Source: an uncultured Lachnospiraceae bacterium (lineage in GTDB: Bacteria; Bacillota; Clostridia; Lachnospirales; Lachnospiraceae). Taken from it: DNA of 24,172 nt. The notes under the pieces were generated by a model. That model saw nothing but the letters and a program-made list of their open reading frames with translations, ran no database searches and was not told the DNA's origin. How positions within the stretch are numbered: the stretch's first letter is position 1; every line of letters begins with the position of its first letter. A program made the position numbers and the translations under genes. The stretch lies in assembly GCA_934437985.1 (NCBI GenBank), contig CAKSBI010000033.1:1-24172 (forward strand). Direction: 5' to 3'. Positions 16,556 through 24,119 of this stretch are shown here, one piece after another.

Positions 16556-19033
16556 ATGAGAGTAAAAGATTGTATTAAGAAAACAATATGCAGTATGGCA
16601 GTAATGGCCGCCGGTGTCATTTTTGCTGCGGCAGGGGCCAGGGCGGCAGGTTCTGTTGCGATTAATGAAGTTAATTTCCCTGATGCTAATTTCAGGGCTT
16701 ATGTATCGTCAGCTTTTGATATTGATAAGAATGGCGTGCTGACAGATGAAGAGATCAGTAAGGCTACAACTATCAATGTACGTGACCGTGGGATTTTTGA
16801 TATAACAGGTATTGCCGTATTTACTGAACTCCGCTCGCTTAATTGCAGTAATAACAGTATCAGAAGCATTTCGCTTGCTTCCAATAGTGCAATTACATAT
16901 CTTAATGTAAGCGGTAATCAGCTGACTTCACTGTCAGTGGCTAAGAATGTGCTGCTCAGGACACTTATCTGCGGGGGTAATAATATTGCATCACTGGATC
17001 TTAAGAGTAATGGTGATATAAGCTATGTTGATGTATCGGGCAATGATCTGTCTGTTATTGATGTTTCTAAGTGTGCAGGACTTTCAACACTTAACATATC
17101 GGATAACCAGCTGGTGTCAGTTGACCTTAGGTCGAATACAGAGCTCGCAACTCTTACGGCTGATACCAACCAGCTTACTTCTCTGGATGTATCGGCTAAT
17201 ACCAGGCTTGTCAGTATTAATGTGTCAGGAAACGGACTTGCATCACTTGATGTCAGTGCGGCAAAGACATTGAAGACCCTTGACTGTTCTGACAATAAGA
17301 TACTTAGTCTTAAGCTTACAGATTCAATAGAATCTCTTGCATGCAGTAACAATGAGCTGACAAGGCTTGATGTGGGAGAACTTTTGAAGCTTCGTACACT
17401 TGATGTATCAGACAATGGGTTATACAGCCTTGATGTTGCTTCTAATAAGGAGCTTGTGTCAATTAATGCCTCAGATAATAATCTTGGTATGCTTGATGTT
17501 ACAGGTAATACACTTCTTAATGAAGAGACAATTGTCCTTAAGGGCAATAAGAGGGAAGTATATATGGCGCCTAATGGTGAACTCTTAACTTCAGAGGCCG
17601 GAATTGATGTTGATAAGATTACTTCTATTAATACAGCAGGTGTTGTTTCGGGACAGGCCCTGACAGCAGGAGTAACAGAAGCGGCATTAATAGTGTCTGA
17701 TGTAAAAGCAGTGCCTGGAACAGCTTCATTTACTTATGATATAGGTAATGGACATAAGGCTGATTTTGTGGTAATCCCTGTCAACAAAAAGAAGCTCGTT
17801 CCTGCGGCAAAGACAATATCGTTATATATGAGTGAGGGTAATGCAGCATTTCCACTGTATGTTACACCAATAGGAGGTGCGGCAGATGTGAGATGGTCAA
17901 GTTCTGACAACCGTGTTGCATCAGTTGACCAGCAGGGTATCCTGACTGTGTCAGCTACGGGTTCGGCTAAAGTAACTGCTTCGGCTGACGGATATGAATC
18001 GGCATTATTTACTATTAATGTGTATAAGCAGCCGAATAATATCAGTGTGTCAGATATAGGAATTCAGTATTATACAGGAAAAGAAGTTAAACCTGAGCCT
18101 GTAGTTAAGGATGGCGACGTGGTACTTGTAAAAGATACGGATTATACATTGGCATATGAGAATAATGTCAGTGCAGGCAGAGCAATAATTACAATTAATG
18201 GTAAAGACAAGTACTCCTTTAAGCTTAGCAGAAGATTTTCTATATGCTACAATATTGCAACTCTTACGGCGACTGCTATTCCTGACCAGCTGTTTACAGG
18301 AAGTGCGGTTACGCCTGATGTCGTTATAATGAATGGTGCATACAGACTTGAGAAAGGTAAGGATTATACACTTACTTATATGAATAATACTGCAATCGGT
18401 ACCGGAATCGTTACAATAACAGGTACTGCCAAGTATGCAGGGGTCAAAGTACAATCCTTTAATATTCTTGTCCCACAGGTAACGAATCTTGTTAAGAAGG
18501 GTAATGTCAAGACTTCGATTACACTTACATGGGATAAGATTGATGGTGTAACAGGATACAGGGTATACAGATATAACCCGGCAACTAAGAAGTATGCATT
18601 CCTTAAGCAGGTAGCCGGAAGCACAAATAATACTTATACTGATAAGAGCCTTACGGCAGGTACACAGTACAGATATCGTGTAAGGGCATATGTTAAGGTT
18701 AACAACGTTAACAGTTATGGAAAGTATTCTGCAAAGTATAAAACTTACACTAAGTTCAAAAAGGCAGCACTTAAGACAAAGGCCGGTAAAAAGAAAGCAA
18801 CTCTTTCATGGAAGAAGATAACCGGTGTTACAGGTTACAGGGTATACATGAAGAACCGTAAGGGCAAGTATGCCAAGATTAAGGAGCTTAAGGGTGCAGG
18901 CAAGATTAAGTATACTAAGACAGGACTTAAGAGAGGTAAGACATATTATTTCAGGGTAAGGGCTTTTAAGACTGTTAATGGCTCTAATATATATGGTGCT
19001 TACAGTACGATCAAGACAGTTATTGCCAAATAA
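16556..19033 (+). CDS. Secreted leucine-rich-repeat, Ig-like and Fn3 surface protein
   Basis: 825 residues from the ATG at 16556, fixed by TAGGAGG. A signal peptide covers about 1-31 (AGVIFAAAGARAAG). Next is an EF-hand-like loop DIDKNGVLTDEE (55-66) in the NFPDANFRAYV module common before gut LRR arrays. The LRR array (about 88-321) has units of about 21 residues such as LTSLDVSANTRLVSINVSGN. A BIG2-type domain follows (about 416-490; VRWSSSDNRVASVDQQGI), then two similar beta modules (about 493-564 and 566-639; the shared block is KDTDYTLAYENN / GKDYTLTYMNN). Two Fn3-like domains end the protein (about 641-733 and 734-825; GVTGYRVY in both). It lacks LPXTG; the lysine-rich end may bind wall polymers. 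A role in adhesion or protein binding is inferred. Confidence 0.9.
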   Translation: MRVKDCIKKTICSMAVMAAGVIFAAAGARAAGSVAINEVNFPDANFRAYVSSAFDIDKNGVLTDEEISKATTINVRDRGIFDITGIAVFTELRSLNCSNNSIRSISLASNSAITYLNVSGNQLTSLSVAKNVLLRTLICGGNNIASLDLKSNGDISYVDVSGNDLSVIDVSKCAGLSTLNISDNQLVSVDLRSNTELATLTADTNQLTSLDVSANTRLVSINVSGNGLASLDVSAAKTLKTLDCSDNKILSLKLTDSIESLACSNNELTRLDVGELLKLRTLDVSDNGLYSLDVASNKELVSINASDNNLGMLDVTGNTLLNEETIVLKGNKREVYMAPNGELLTSEAGIDVDKITSINTAGVVSGQALTAGVTEAALIVSDVKAVPGTASFTYDIGNGHKADFVVIPVNKKKLVPAAKTISLYMSEGNAAFPLYVTPIGGAADVRWSSSDNRVASVDQQGILTVSATGSAKVTASADGYESALFTINVYKQPNNISVSDIGIQYYTGKEVKPEPVVKDGDVVLVKDTDYTLAYENNVSAGRAIITINGKDKYSFKLSRRFSICYNIATLTATAIPDQLFTGSAVTPDVVIMNGAYRLEKGKDYTLTYMNNTAIGTGIVTITGTAKYAGVKVQSFNILVPQVTNLVKKGNVKTSITLTWDKIDGVTGYRVYRYNPATKKYAFLKQVAGSTNNTYTDKSLTAGTQYRYRVRAYVKVNNVNSYGKYSAKYKTYTKFKKAALKTKAGKKKATLSWKKITGVTGYRVYMKNRKGKYAKIKELKGAGKIKYTKTGLKRGKTYYFRVRAFKTVNGSNIYGAYSTIKTVIAK

Positions 19034-19102
19034 CAGCTGCCACCTGATGGGGATTGATTGACAGTAAAATATTATAAAAATATTGTTGATTAATTTGTAT
19101 AT

Positions 19103-19130
19103 TTGATATAAAATACTAATATAATATTAT
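19103..19130 (+). promoter_or_regulatory. Possible promoter of the 6S RNA
   Basis: TTGATA (19103-19108), a 16-base spacer and TATTAT (19125-19130) precede the RNA. An alternative -10, TATAAT at 19120-19125, would place the start near 19132, the start of the closing stem. The region is almost pure A/T, so the choice is uncertain. Confidence 0.45.
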
Positions 19131-19131
19131 A

Positions 19132-19328
19132 TAGCCTGGAATGTTCGATAAACCTTGGTGTTTGAACCTACAATACTTTAAACGGGATTCCTATATTTTT
19201 GAGCAGATGTCGGGCCGTCACTGCTACCTGATGTAGTATATTATCAACGGATGGCAGAAGCTTGAGTGCGGTTGCCCACCTAGCATTTTGCTAGGAGTCA
19301 AAAATCAGGGAACGGCATTTTGGGTGTA
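19132..19328 (+). ncRNA. ssrS: 6S RNA (RNA polymerase-binding regulator)
   Basis: About 195 bases with the 6S layout. A closing stem pairs GCCTGGAATG (19134-19143) with CATTTTGGGT (19316-19325) using G-U pairs, and TTC/GAA continue it inward. The left side of the central bubble carries AACCTACAATACTTTAAACG, which I recall as conserved in clostridial 6S RNAs. On the right side a small hairpin CCTAGCA/TGCTAGG (19279-19295) is followed by the CAGGGAACGG block. 6S RNA mimics an open promoter and holds housekeeping RNA polymerase in stationary phase. An intrinsic terminator follows at 19344. A covariance search was not possible, so the call rests on structure and remembered motifs. Confidence 0.78.
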
Positions 19329-19343
19329 CATGTGAATTGGATG

Positions 19344-19381
19344 GATTGCAGTCGGGTTATATAATCGGACTGCAATCTTTT
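19344..19381 (+). terminator. Intrinsic terminator after the 6S RNA
   Basis: GATTGCAGTC (19344-19353) pairs perfectly with GACTGCAATC (19368-19377), followed by TTTT (19378-19381). It begins 16 bases after the predicted 6S 3' end, so the primary transcript may be trimmed, or may partly read on into the Hpt gene. Confidence 0.85.
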
Positions 19382-19407
19382 AATGTAAGATTATATTTTA
19401 GGAAGAG

Positions 19408-19457
19408 CTGTCCTCCGAGGGAGGGGACAGGGGCAATAACTAGTTTTTCCGGGAGGA
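19408..19457 (+). promoter_or_regulatory. Leader hairpin with anti-Shine-Dalgarno before the Hpt gene
   Basis: CTGTCCTC (19408-19415) pairs with GAGGGGACAG sequence ending at 19430 (eight pairs, one G-U). Its TCCTCC (19411-19416) is also the exact complement of GGAGGA (19452-19457), the ribosome site of the Hpt gene. The two pairings are mutually exclusive, the logic of a translational switch. No ligand or trigger is recognised. Confidence 0.4.
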
Positions 19458-19465
19458 TATACATC

Positions 19466-19819
19466 ATGAATACAGATGTGATTAATAGATTATTTATGTG
19501 GGGATGTGATACGGATTCTGCCCTGGAGAGAGTACTTGGGGATGAAGATATGTATTTGGATTTTATTAAGAAGTACTGTAAGAATGAAGATATAGATAAG
19601 CTTGATGAGTATATTCTGAATAAGAGTGACACAGATGGTTTTACTCTTGCGCATACCCTTAAGGGTGTGTATGGCAATCTTGGACTTATACCGGTATATG
19701 ATGTGATCTGCGAGATAGTTGAGATGCTTCGCAATGGAATGAAAGAGGGCGTTGAGGACAAGATGCTTGAGCTGCATGATGCCAAGGCAGAGCTTGACGA
19801 GATAATGTCAGACGCATAG
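19466..19819 (+). CDS. Stand-alone histidine phosphotransfer (Hpt) protein
   Basis: 117 residues from the ATG at 19466, placed 9 bases after GGGAGGA; the frame is open from 19337 but that part overlaps the 6S terminator. The protein is almost all helical, a single Hpt domain. The phospho-accepting motif is LAHTLKGVYGNLGLIPV with His63, followed by a helix (VYDVICEIVEMLRNGM) and a final acidic helix. It contains no receiver or kinase part. Such proteins shuttle phosphate between receivers, often of a hybrid kinase and a final regulator. The nearest possible partners are the REC/HD-GYP protein, the CheY-like regulator and CheA about 8-14 kb upstream; this link is inference. The divergence of its N-terminal 40 residues leaves room for a dedicated partner. 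Confidence 0.88.
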   Translation: MNTDVINRLFMWGCDTDSALERVLGDEDMYLDFIKKYCKNEDIDKLDEYILNKSDTDGFTLAHTLKGVYGNLGLIPVYDVICEIVEMLRNGMKEGVEDKMLELHDAKAELDEIMSDA

Positions 19820-19822
19820 AAT

Positions 19823-19901
<79 letters not shown>

Positions 19902-19905
19902 TGAA

Positions 19906-19911
19906 TATAAT
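19906..19911 (+). promoter_or_regulatory. -10 element (TATAAT) for the CotH leader transcript
   Basis: A consensus TATAAT directly follows the CATATA array. The -35 position (around 19883-19888) is inside the repeat and reads like TACATA or CATATA, not a consensus hexamer. The predicted start is near 19918. Confidence 0.45.
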
Positions 19912-19932
19912 GACCATACTTCGGTGAACAAC

Positions 19933-20049
19933 ATGGCTTTTGTAATACAGAACCGGCAAATACCATTGAGCTTATACGGAGTGGAATCTGACGGTTGTAA
20001 GAATGTCTGGCACAGGGTACGGAATGCTCTGTGCAGTGGAATCGGGTAG
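19933..20049 (+). CDS. Possible 38-codon leader peptide ending in the attenuator stem
   Basis: The ATG at 19933 is preceded by GGTGA (19923-19927), a match to the 3' end of the Shine-Dalgarno consensus, at 5 bases. The frame encodes 38 residues beginning MAFVIQNRQIPLSLYGVE and ending in ALCSGIG, with TAG at 20047-20049. That stop lies in the 5' arm of the terminator at 20043-20064, so a ribosome finishing this ORF would cover the arm. No run of regulatory codons is seen. An open stretch of this length can occur by chance, and the region may simply be structured RNA: GCACAG/CTGTGC is a hairpin at about 20010-20035. Confidence 0.3.
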   Translation: MAFVIQNRQIPLSLYGVESDGCKNVWHRVRNALCSGIG

Positions 20050-20072
20050 GTGTAAGTCTGCCCGTTTTTTTT
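20043..20072 (+). terminator. Intrinsic terminator in the CotH leader (attenuator candidate)
   Basis: CGGGTAG (20043-20049) pairs with CTGCCCG (20058-20064; one G-U) around GTGTAAGT, followed by eight T's (20065-20072). It stands 21 bases before the CotH start codon with no visible promoter in between, so transcripts from upstream must pass it to express the gene. It could instead end only the upstream RNA if an unseen promoter exists. Confidence 0.8.
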
Positions 20073-20093
20073 ACATGAAGAGGAGGATGAGAT

Positions 20094-23000
20094 ATGGGGC
20101 TGATTCGTAAGTTTAAGTTGATCAGGATACCGGTAATGGTGTGTGCTGTTCTGCTCACAATATTTGTATTGCCGTTCACCTGCCAATGTGCATCTGCAAA
20201 GCAGATAACGATATCTTCGGCGTCAGAGCTGGCTAAGATAGGCCATGACAGTGAATACCCGATGGATGGGGATTATGTTCTTGAAAAAGATATAGACCTG
20301 TCAGATGCCGGATGGGAACCAATCGGTGGACGTGGGGTGACAGATAGGTACAAAGACTATATAGGTATTCGTGGAGATTGTAATATAGACAATCCCAACG
20401 TATTCTCAGGAACATTTGATGGTAATGGACATGTGATATCAGGAATGACGATTAACCTTGATGGGGGTGTCAATGCAGGTGACAGGAATTGTGGACAGAT
20501 TGGCTTATTCAGTGTGATCGCAGGTAATAATCCGGATGATCCTGCGGTTGTCAGGAACCTTATAATGACCGATGTGAATATCAATGTGGATTTTTCGGAC
20601 GGATTCGCAGCTGTGGGGTCACTTGCCGGGGAGGTTAATGGTTATGCAGGTATTGATAACGTTGCGATAGTTAACGGAAACATAATTGCCAATCCGACGT
20701 CGGCATGCGATACGGTAGGTATCGGCGGTGTTATAGGCGAGGTGCGGACTGCTTCCGTGATAGGAAATGGCAATGTTACCATTTCTAATGTGTATAATGG
20801 AGTTGATGTGGCGGCGAGCGGAACGAGACATGACTATATGTATGCGGCGGGAATAATCGGACGTATTGCAAAATCAAAGATTGGGATGGTAAGAAACTGT
20901 ATTAATATTGGAACGATATTATATGATGGATTTGTGGCATATCCTGTGACTTATCCTGAACTGGGCAATAACGATATGCTTGCCAATATTAAAGACTGCT
21001 ATTATATGGAAAACTCAGCAGAGGTAGTTAAAAATGAAGCCAGATGCTGGTCAGAGGCTGATCTTACAAGGGGGGCACTGCCATATAATTTTGATTCAGC
21101 GGTATGGACGGCAAAGAAAGGCTGTTATCCGGTTCCATCTATGTGCCTTGAGTCTGCTGCATGTGCAGATATTGTGCTTTTTGCAGGCCTGAAGCTGATA
21201 TATTCCGGGGATGAAAATGCTTCATATGTGAGATCTGCCGTGACGCTTCCCGGAATGCTTGGTGACATGGCAATCAGCTGGAGTAGTGACAGTGCTGATG
21301 TATTACGCATAGAGGGCGATAAGGCGATACCAGCAACCGATAAGATAGGAACAGATGTTGAGGTTATCCTGACAGCAACGACACAGAATGGACGCAGCAA
21401 AAGATTTAAGCTTACAATAATTCCTGATGAATATATAAAGGCACATTTTAATACAGATTATGCCAGCATAGGAAAAGAACTGAAGGTCGTAATTGATAAA
21501 TTACCGGGTAATGATTTTACATATCAATGGAGTGCCGGTGGCGTTGACAAAGATAACAGTACTGATACTTATGTTCCTGTGGAAGCGGATATTGAATCAT
21601 TTATAACAGTTGTGGTTACAGACAATAATTCAAAAATGAAATGGGAGCTTACAACTTATCTGAGTGAGCTGCCGGTCATATATATTAATACTGATGATGG
21701 CAATCCGGTGACAAGTAATTATGTTGCAAAGGATGCTTACATCAGAGTACAGGGTAACAGCGAGTTCTCTGCTGCGGCAACATTTTATGAGGGTAAAACG
21801 ACAATAAAGGGACGTGGCAATTCAACATGGAATGAAGCTGTGTCAATGGGGGTTAAGAAACCATACAAGCTGAAGCTTGCCACAAAAGCGAATCTTCTCG
21901 GGCTTGGAAAAGTGGGCAATGGGAAAAATAAACACTGGGTGCTTCTTGCTAATATGATCGACCATACTAATATGCGAAATGAAATTACGTATGACTTTTC
22001 AAGGGATATGGGTCTTGACTGTGCAATGAGTTCTACTGGGGTTGTCCTTATCCTTAATGGTGAGTATGAGGGGCTGTATCAGCTTTGTGAGCATGTGCGC
22101 ATTGGAAATAGCAGAGTTAATGTCTATGACTGGGAAGAGCTTGCGGAAGATGTGGCACAAGCAATATGCAGGGCAAATGTACTCATAAACCGGGATGAGC
22201 TTGAAGAATCCATGGTGAAGGATCTCAGCTTTATTACTACAGGTGTAGTTGAATTTGGCGGTCAGTCATATAATGTAAAAGATTATTACAAGAAGAGCAT
22301 ACCTAAGATAACCGGAGGATATCTGCTTGGAATGGATTTCAGAAGTCCATACGATAATAATAAGTACCCATCGTCATTTACATCAAATAATACAATACCT
22401 ATGTATATTGATACACCGGAAAATGCAAAGTCGTGCAAGGAAATGATGGAGTATATAAGCGGCTATATTAATTCATTTGAAAATGCAATAAAGAGTACTG
22501 ACTATCTGTGTGATTATGAGGGGCGTGAACAGCATTACAGTGAATTATTTGATCTTGAATCGCTTGTTGATTACTGGTTTGTATGTGAAATAACAAACAA
22601 CTGGGATTCAATGAAGAACAGTACCTATATGTATAAGGATATAGACAGTAAAATATATATGGGGCCGGCATGGGACTATGATTGGGGATATGGTAATATA
22701 TGTATGTACAGCTCCGGAGTTCTGTGCAATTACAAGCAGTGGCAGACGGAGCTGTCCGGTATAGATCCGTCTGAAGGAGGGTTTGCTGAACAGTCTTATC
22801 AGAAATACCAGTGGAACAGATATCTTGTGAAGGACCCATATTTTGTACTTAAACTGTATGAAAAATATAAGAAGACCCGTGCCACGGTATTTGAAGGGCT
22901 GATTAAGGAAGATGGTGTGATCAGTACACTTGCTAAGAAGTACGCATCTGCATCAAAGGCAAATGATGATAAATGGGGATTCAGCTATGGCGATTATAAG

Positions 23001-23996
23001 GGTTATGCATTTGTAGACGGCAAAAAGGTCTATACTACAAGCCAGTATTACGATGATGCAGTAGAGTCACTTGCAACATTTATTAAAAAGAGAATTGGAT
23101 GGTTCGATAAGCAGTTTGTGGATTTTGATACCCTGTTTGGGTCACTCGGCAACAAAAAGTCAGTGACAGCTTCTGTATCTGTAGATACAGAAGAACCGGA
23201 AAAGGTTACTGCCAACGTGTCTGTGAATGATAAAGATGCTTCATATGTTGAGATAATTGTAAATGGAAGACGGGTGGAGACGCAGTCAGGCGATTATCTG
23301 TATGACATAAAAGACGGTAAGGCAGGAATTGTTATTCCAAAGTATTATCTAAACAGGGAAGATGGGGCAGATATTGTACAGGCGGTGTGGTATAACTCCG
23401 CGTACAAAATGACGGATAATAACATAACATATGCGGTGTTTGAATATAATGAAAATGATATACCGGAACCTCTTCCGACAAAGACGCCACGTCCGTCGGG
23501 TGAACCGGCTCCTACAAGATACCCATTTGCTGATGGTGGAACAAAACCGACAAAGAATCCTGCGGCTGCACCATCAATTACGCCGTCCGTTACGCCGGCA
23601 TCTTCACCTTCTTCGGAGGCGGAGCAGACACCATGTGTGCCCGCACCTGTGATAACACCTGCACCAGCAGGTACACAGCCGGGCAGTCCGGCCGGGGATC
23701 AAAGCATGGTAATCTTAAAAGAGACTAATGCGGCGAAAAGATTGAAGGTATCATTTTCAGTTAAAGGAAAAAAGACTGTTAAATGTAATAAAAGGACAAA
23801 GCTCACTGTCAGGGTAAAGGGTGCATCGGGAAAGATAAAATGGGCTCTGGGTTCCGGGGCTAAAGGGTATATCAGGCTTAACAAAAGGACAGGTAAAAAA
23901 GTTACTGTAAAAGCCGGAAAAAAGACCGGAACTTTTGCGGTATATGTATTGTGCGGATCATACAAAAAAACAATTAAAATAAAAGTACGTAAATGA
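20094..23996 (+). CDS. Large secreted CotH-kinase-domain surface protein
   Basis: 1300 residues; GAGGAGGATGAG precedes the ATG. The signal peptide ends near 35. Residues about 36-310 are a beta-helix-like region with GLUG-type pieces (FSGTFDGNGHVISGM, NCGQIGLFS). Two Ig-like parts follow (about 355-442 and 445-525). The CotH domain (about 527-1000) has KGRGNSTW (572-579), KKPYKLKL, HWVLLANMIDHTNMRNE, GEYEGLYQLCEH, ITNNWDSMKN (Asp838, Asn842) and GPAWDYDWGYG (Asp861, Asp863). These match the family's metal/ATP-site motifs. Then come a beta domain (about 1022-1118), a Pro/Thr linker (about 1124-1202) and a lysine-rich Ig-like end. CotH domains are atypical protein kinases in Bacillus spores; the substrate here is unknown. 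No LPXTG is present. Expression is probably controlled by the leader terminator. Confidence 0.92.
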   Translation: MGLIRKFKLIRIPVMVCAVLLTIFVLPFTCQCASAKQITISSASELAKIGHDSEYPMDGDYVLEKDIDLSDAGWEPIGGRGVTDRYKDYIGIRGDCNIDNPNVFSGTFDGNGHVISGMTINLDGGVNAGDRNCGQIGLFSVIAGNNPDDPAVVRNLIMTDVNINVDFSDGFAAVGSLAGEVNGYAGIDNVAIVNGNIIANPTSACDTVGIGGVIGEVRTASVIGNGNVTISNVYNGVDVAASGTRHDYMYAAGIIGRIAKSKIGMVRNCINIGTILYDGFVAYPVTYPELGNNDMLANIKDCYYMENSAEVVKNEARCWSEADLTRGALPYNFDSAVWTAKKGCYPVPSMCLESAACADIVLFAGLKLIYSGDENASYVRSAVTLPGMLGDMAISWSSDSADVLRIEGDKAIPATDKIGTDVEVILTATTQNGRSKRFKLTIIPDEYIKAHFNTDYASIGKELKVVIDKLPGNDFTYQWSAGGVDKDNSTDTYVPVEADIESFITVVVTDNNSKMKWELTTYLSELPVIYINTDDGNPVTSNYVAKDAYIRVQGNSEFSAAATFYEGKTTIKGRGNSTWNEAVSMGVKKPYKLKLATKANLLGLGKVGNGKNKHWVLLANMIDHTNMRNEITYDFSRDMGLDCAMSSTGVVLILNGEYEGLYQLCEHVRIGNSRVNVYDWEELAEDVAQAICRANVLINRDELEESMVKDLSFITTGVVEFGGQSYNVKDYYKKSIPKITGGYLLGMDFRSPYDNNKYPSSFTSNNTIPMYIDTPENAKSCKEMMEYISGYINSFENAIKSTDYLCDYEGREQHYSELFDLESLVDYWFVCEITNNWDSMKNSTYMYKDIDSKIYMGPAWDYDWGYGNICMYSSGVLCNYKQWQTELSGIDPSEGGFAEQSYQKYQWNRYLVKDPYFVLKLYEKYKKTRATVFEGLIKEDGVISTLAKKYASASKANDDKWGFSYGDYKGYAFVDGKKVYTTSQYYDDAVESLATFIKKRIGWFDKQFVDFDTLFGSLGNKKSVTASVSVDTEEPEKVTANVSVNDKDASYVEIIVNGRRVETQSGDYLYDIKDGKAGIVIPKYYLNREDGADIVQAVWYNSAYKMTDNNITYAVFEYNENDIPEPLPTKTPRPSGEPAPTRYPFADGGTKPTKNPAAAPSITPSVTPASSPSSEAEQTPCVPAPVITPAPAGTQPGSPAGDQSMVILKETNAAKRLKVSFSVKGKKTVKCNKRTKLTVRVKGASGKIKWALGSGAKGYIRLNKRTGKKVTVKAGKKTGTFAVYVLCGSYKKTIKIKVRK

Positions 23997-24016
23997 AAGC
24001 GAATGAATGCTTATTA

Positions 24017-24045
24017 TTGACGGTAGTTGTCGTGTGTAGTATAAT
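24017..24045 (+). promoter_or_regulatory. Strong promoter near the right edge
   Basis: TTGACG (24017-24022), exactly 17 bases, then TATAAT (24040-24045). This is the closest match to consensus in the window. It leads into GGGAGGG and the zinc-ribbon start at 24075. Confidence 0.75.
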
Positions 24046-24074
24046 TATGAAAAAAAACAGGGAGGGCGAAAGTG

Positions 24075-24119
24075 ATGAATTGTAGTAATTGTGGTTCTAA
24101 GGAAACGCTGATTAATTAA
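24075..24119 (+). pseudogene. Truncated zinc-ribbon protein start (14 codons)
   Basis: ATG at 24075, 9 bases after GGAGG and with a strong promoter, encodes MNCSNCGSKETLIN and then TAA. CxxCG at the very N-terminus is typical of zinc-ribbon proteins that are much longer. No frame continues the protein after the stop: the next bases are T-rich and closed or unlike coding sequence. The gene is probably broken, by an insertion or a small deletion near 24104-24110. A genuine 14-residue peptide is possible but less likely. Confidence 0.45.

Noticed and set aside
17023..17547. 174-codon minus-strand frame
   Set aside because: It is the shadow of the LRR repeats on the other strand, Ser/Leu-rich and without a ribosome site.
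19382..19465. SRP RNA or known riboswitch in the Hpt leader
   Set aside because: The GC-rich hairpin lacks the SRP GGAAGCA-type loop and I can match it to no riboswitch consensus I remember.
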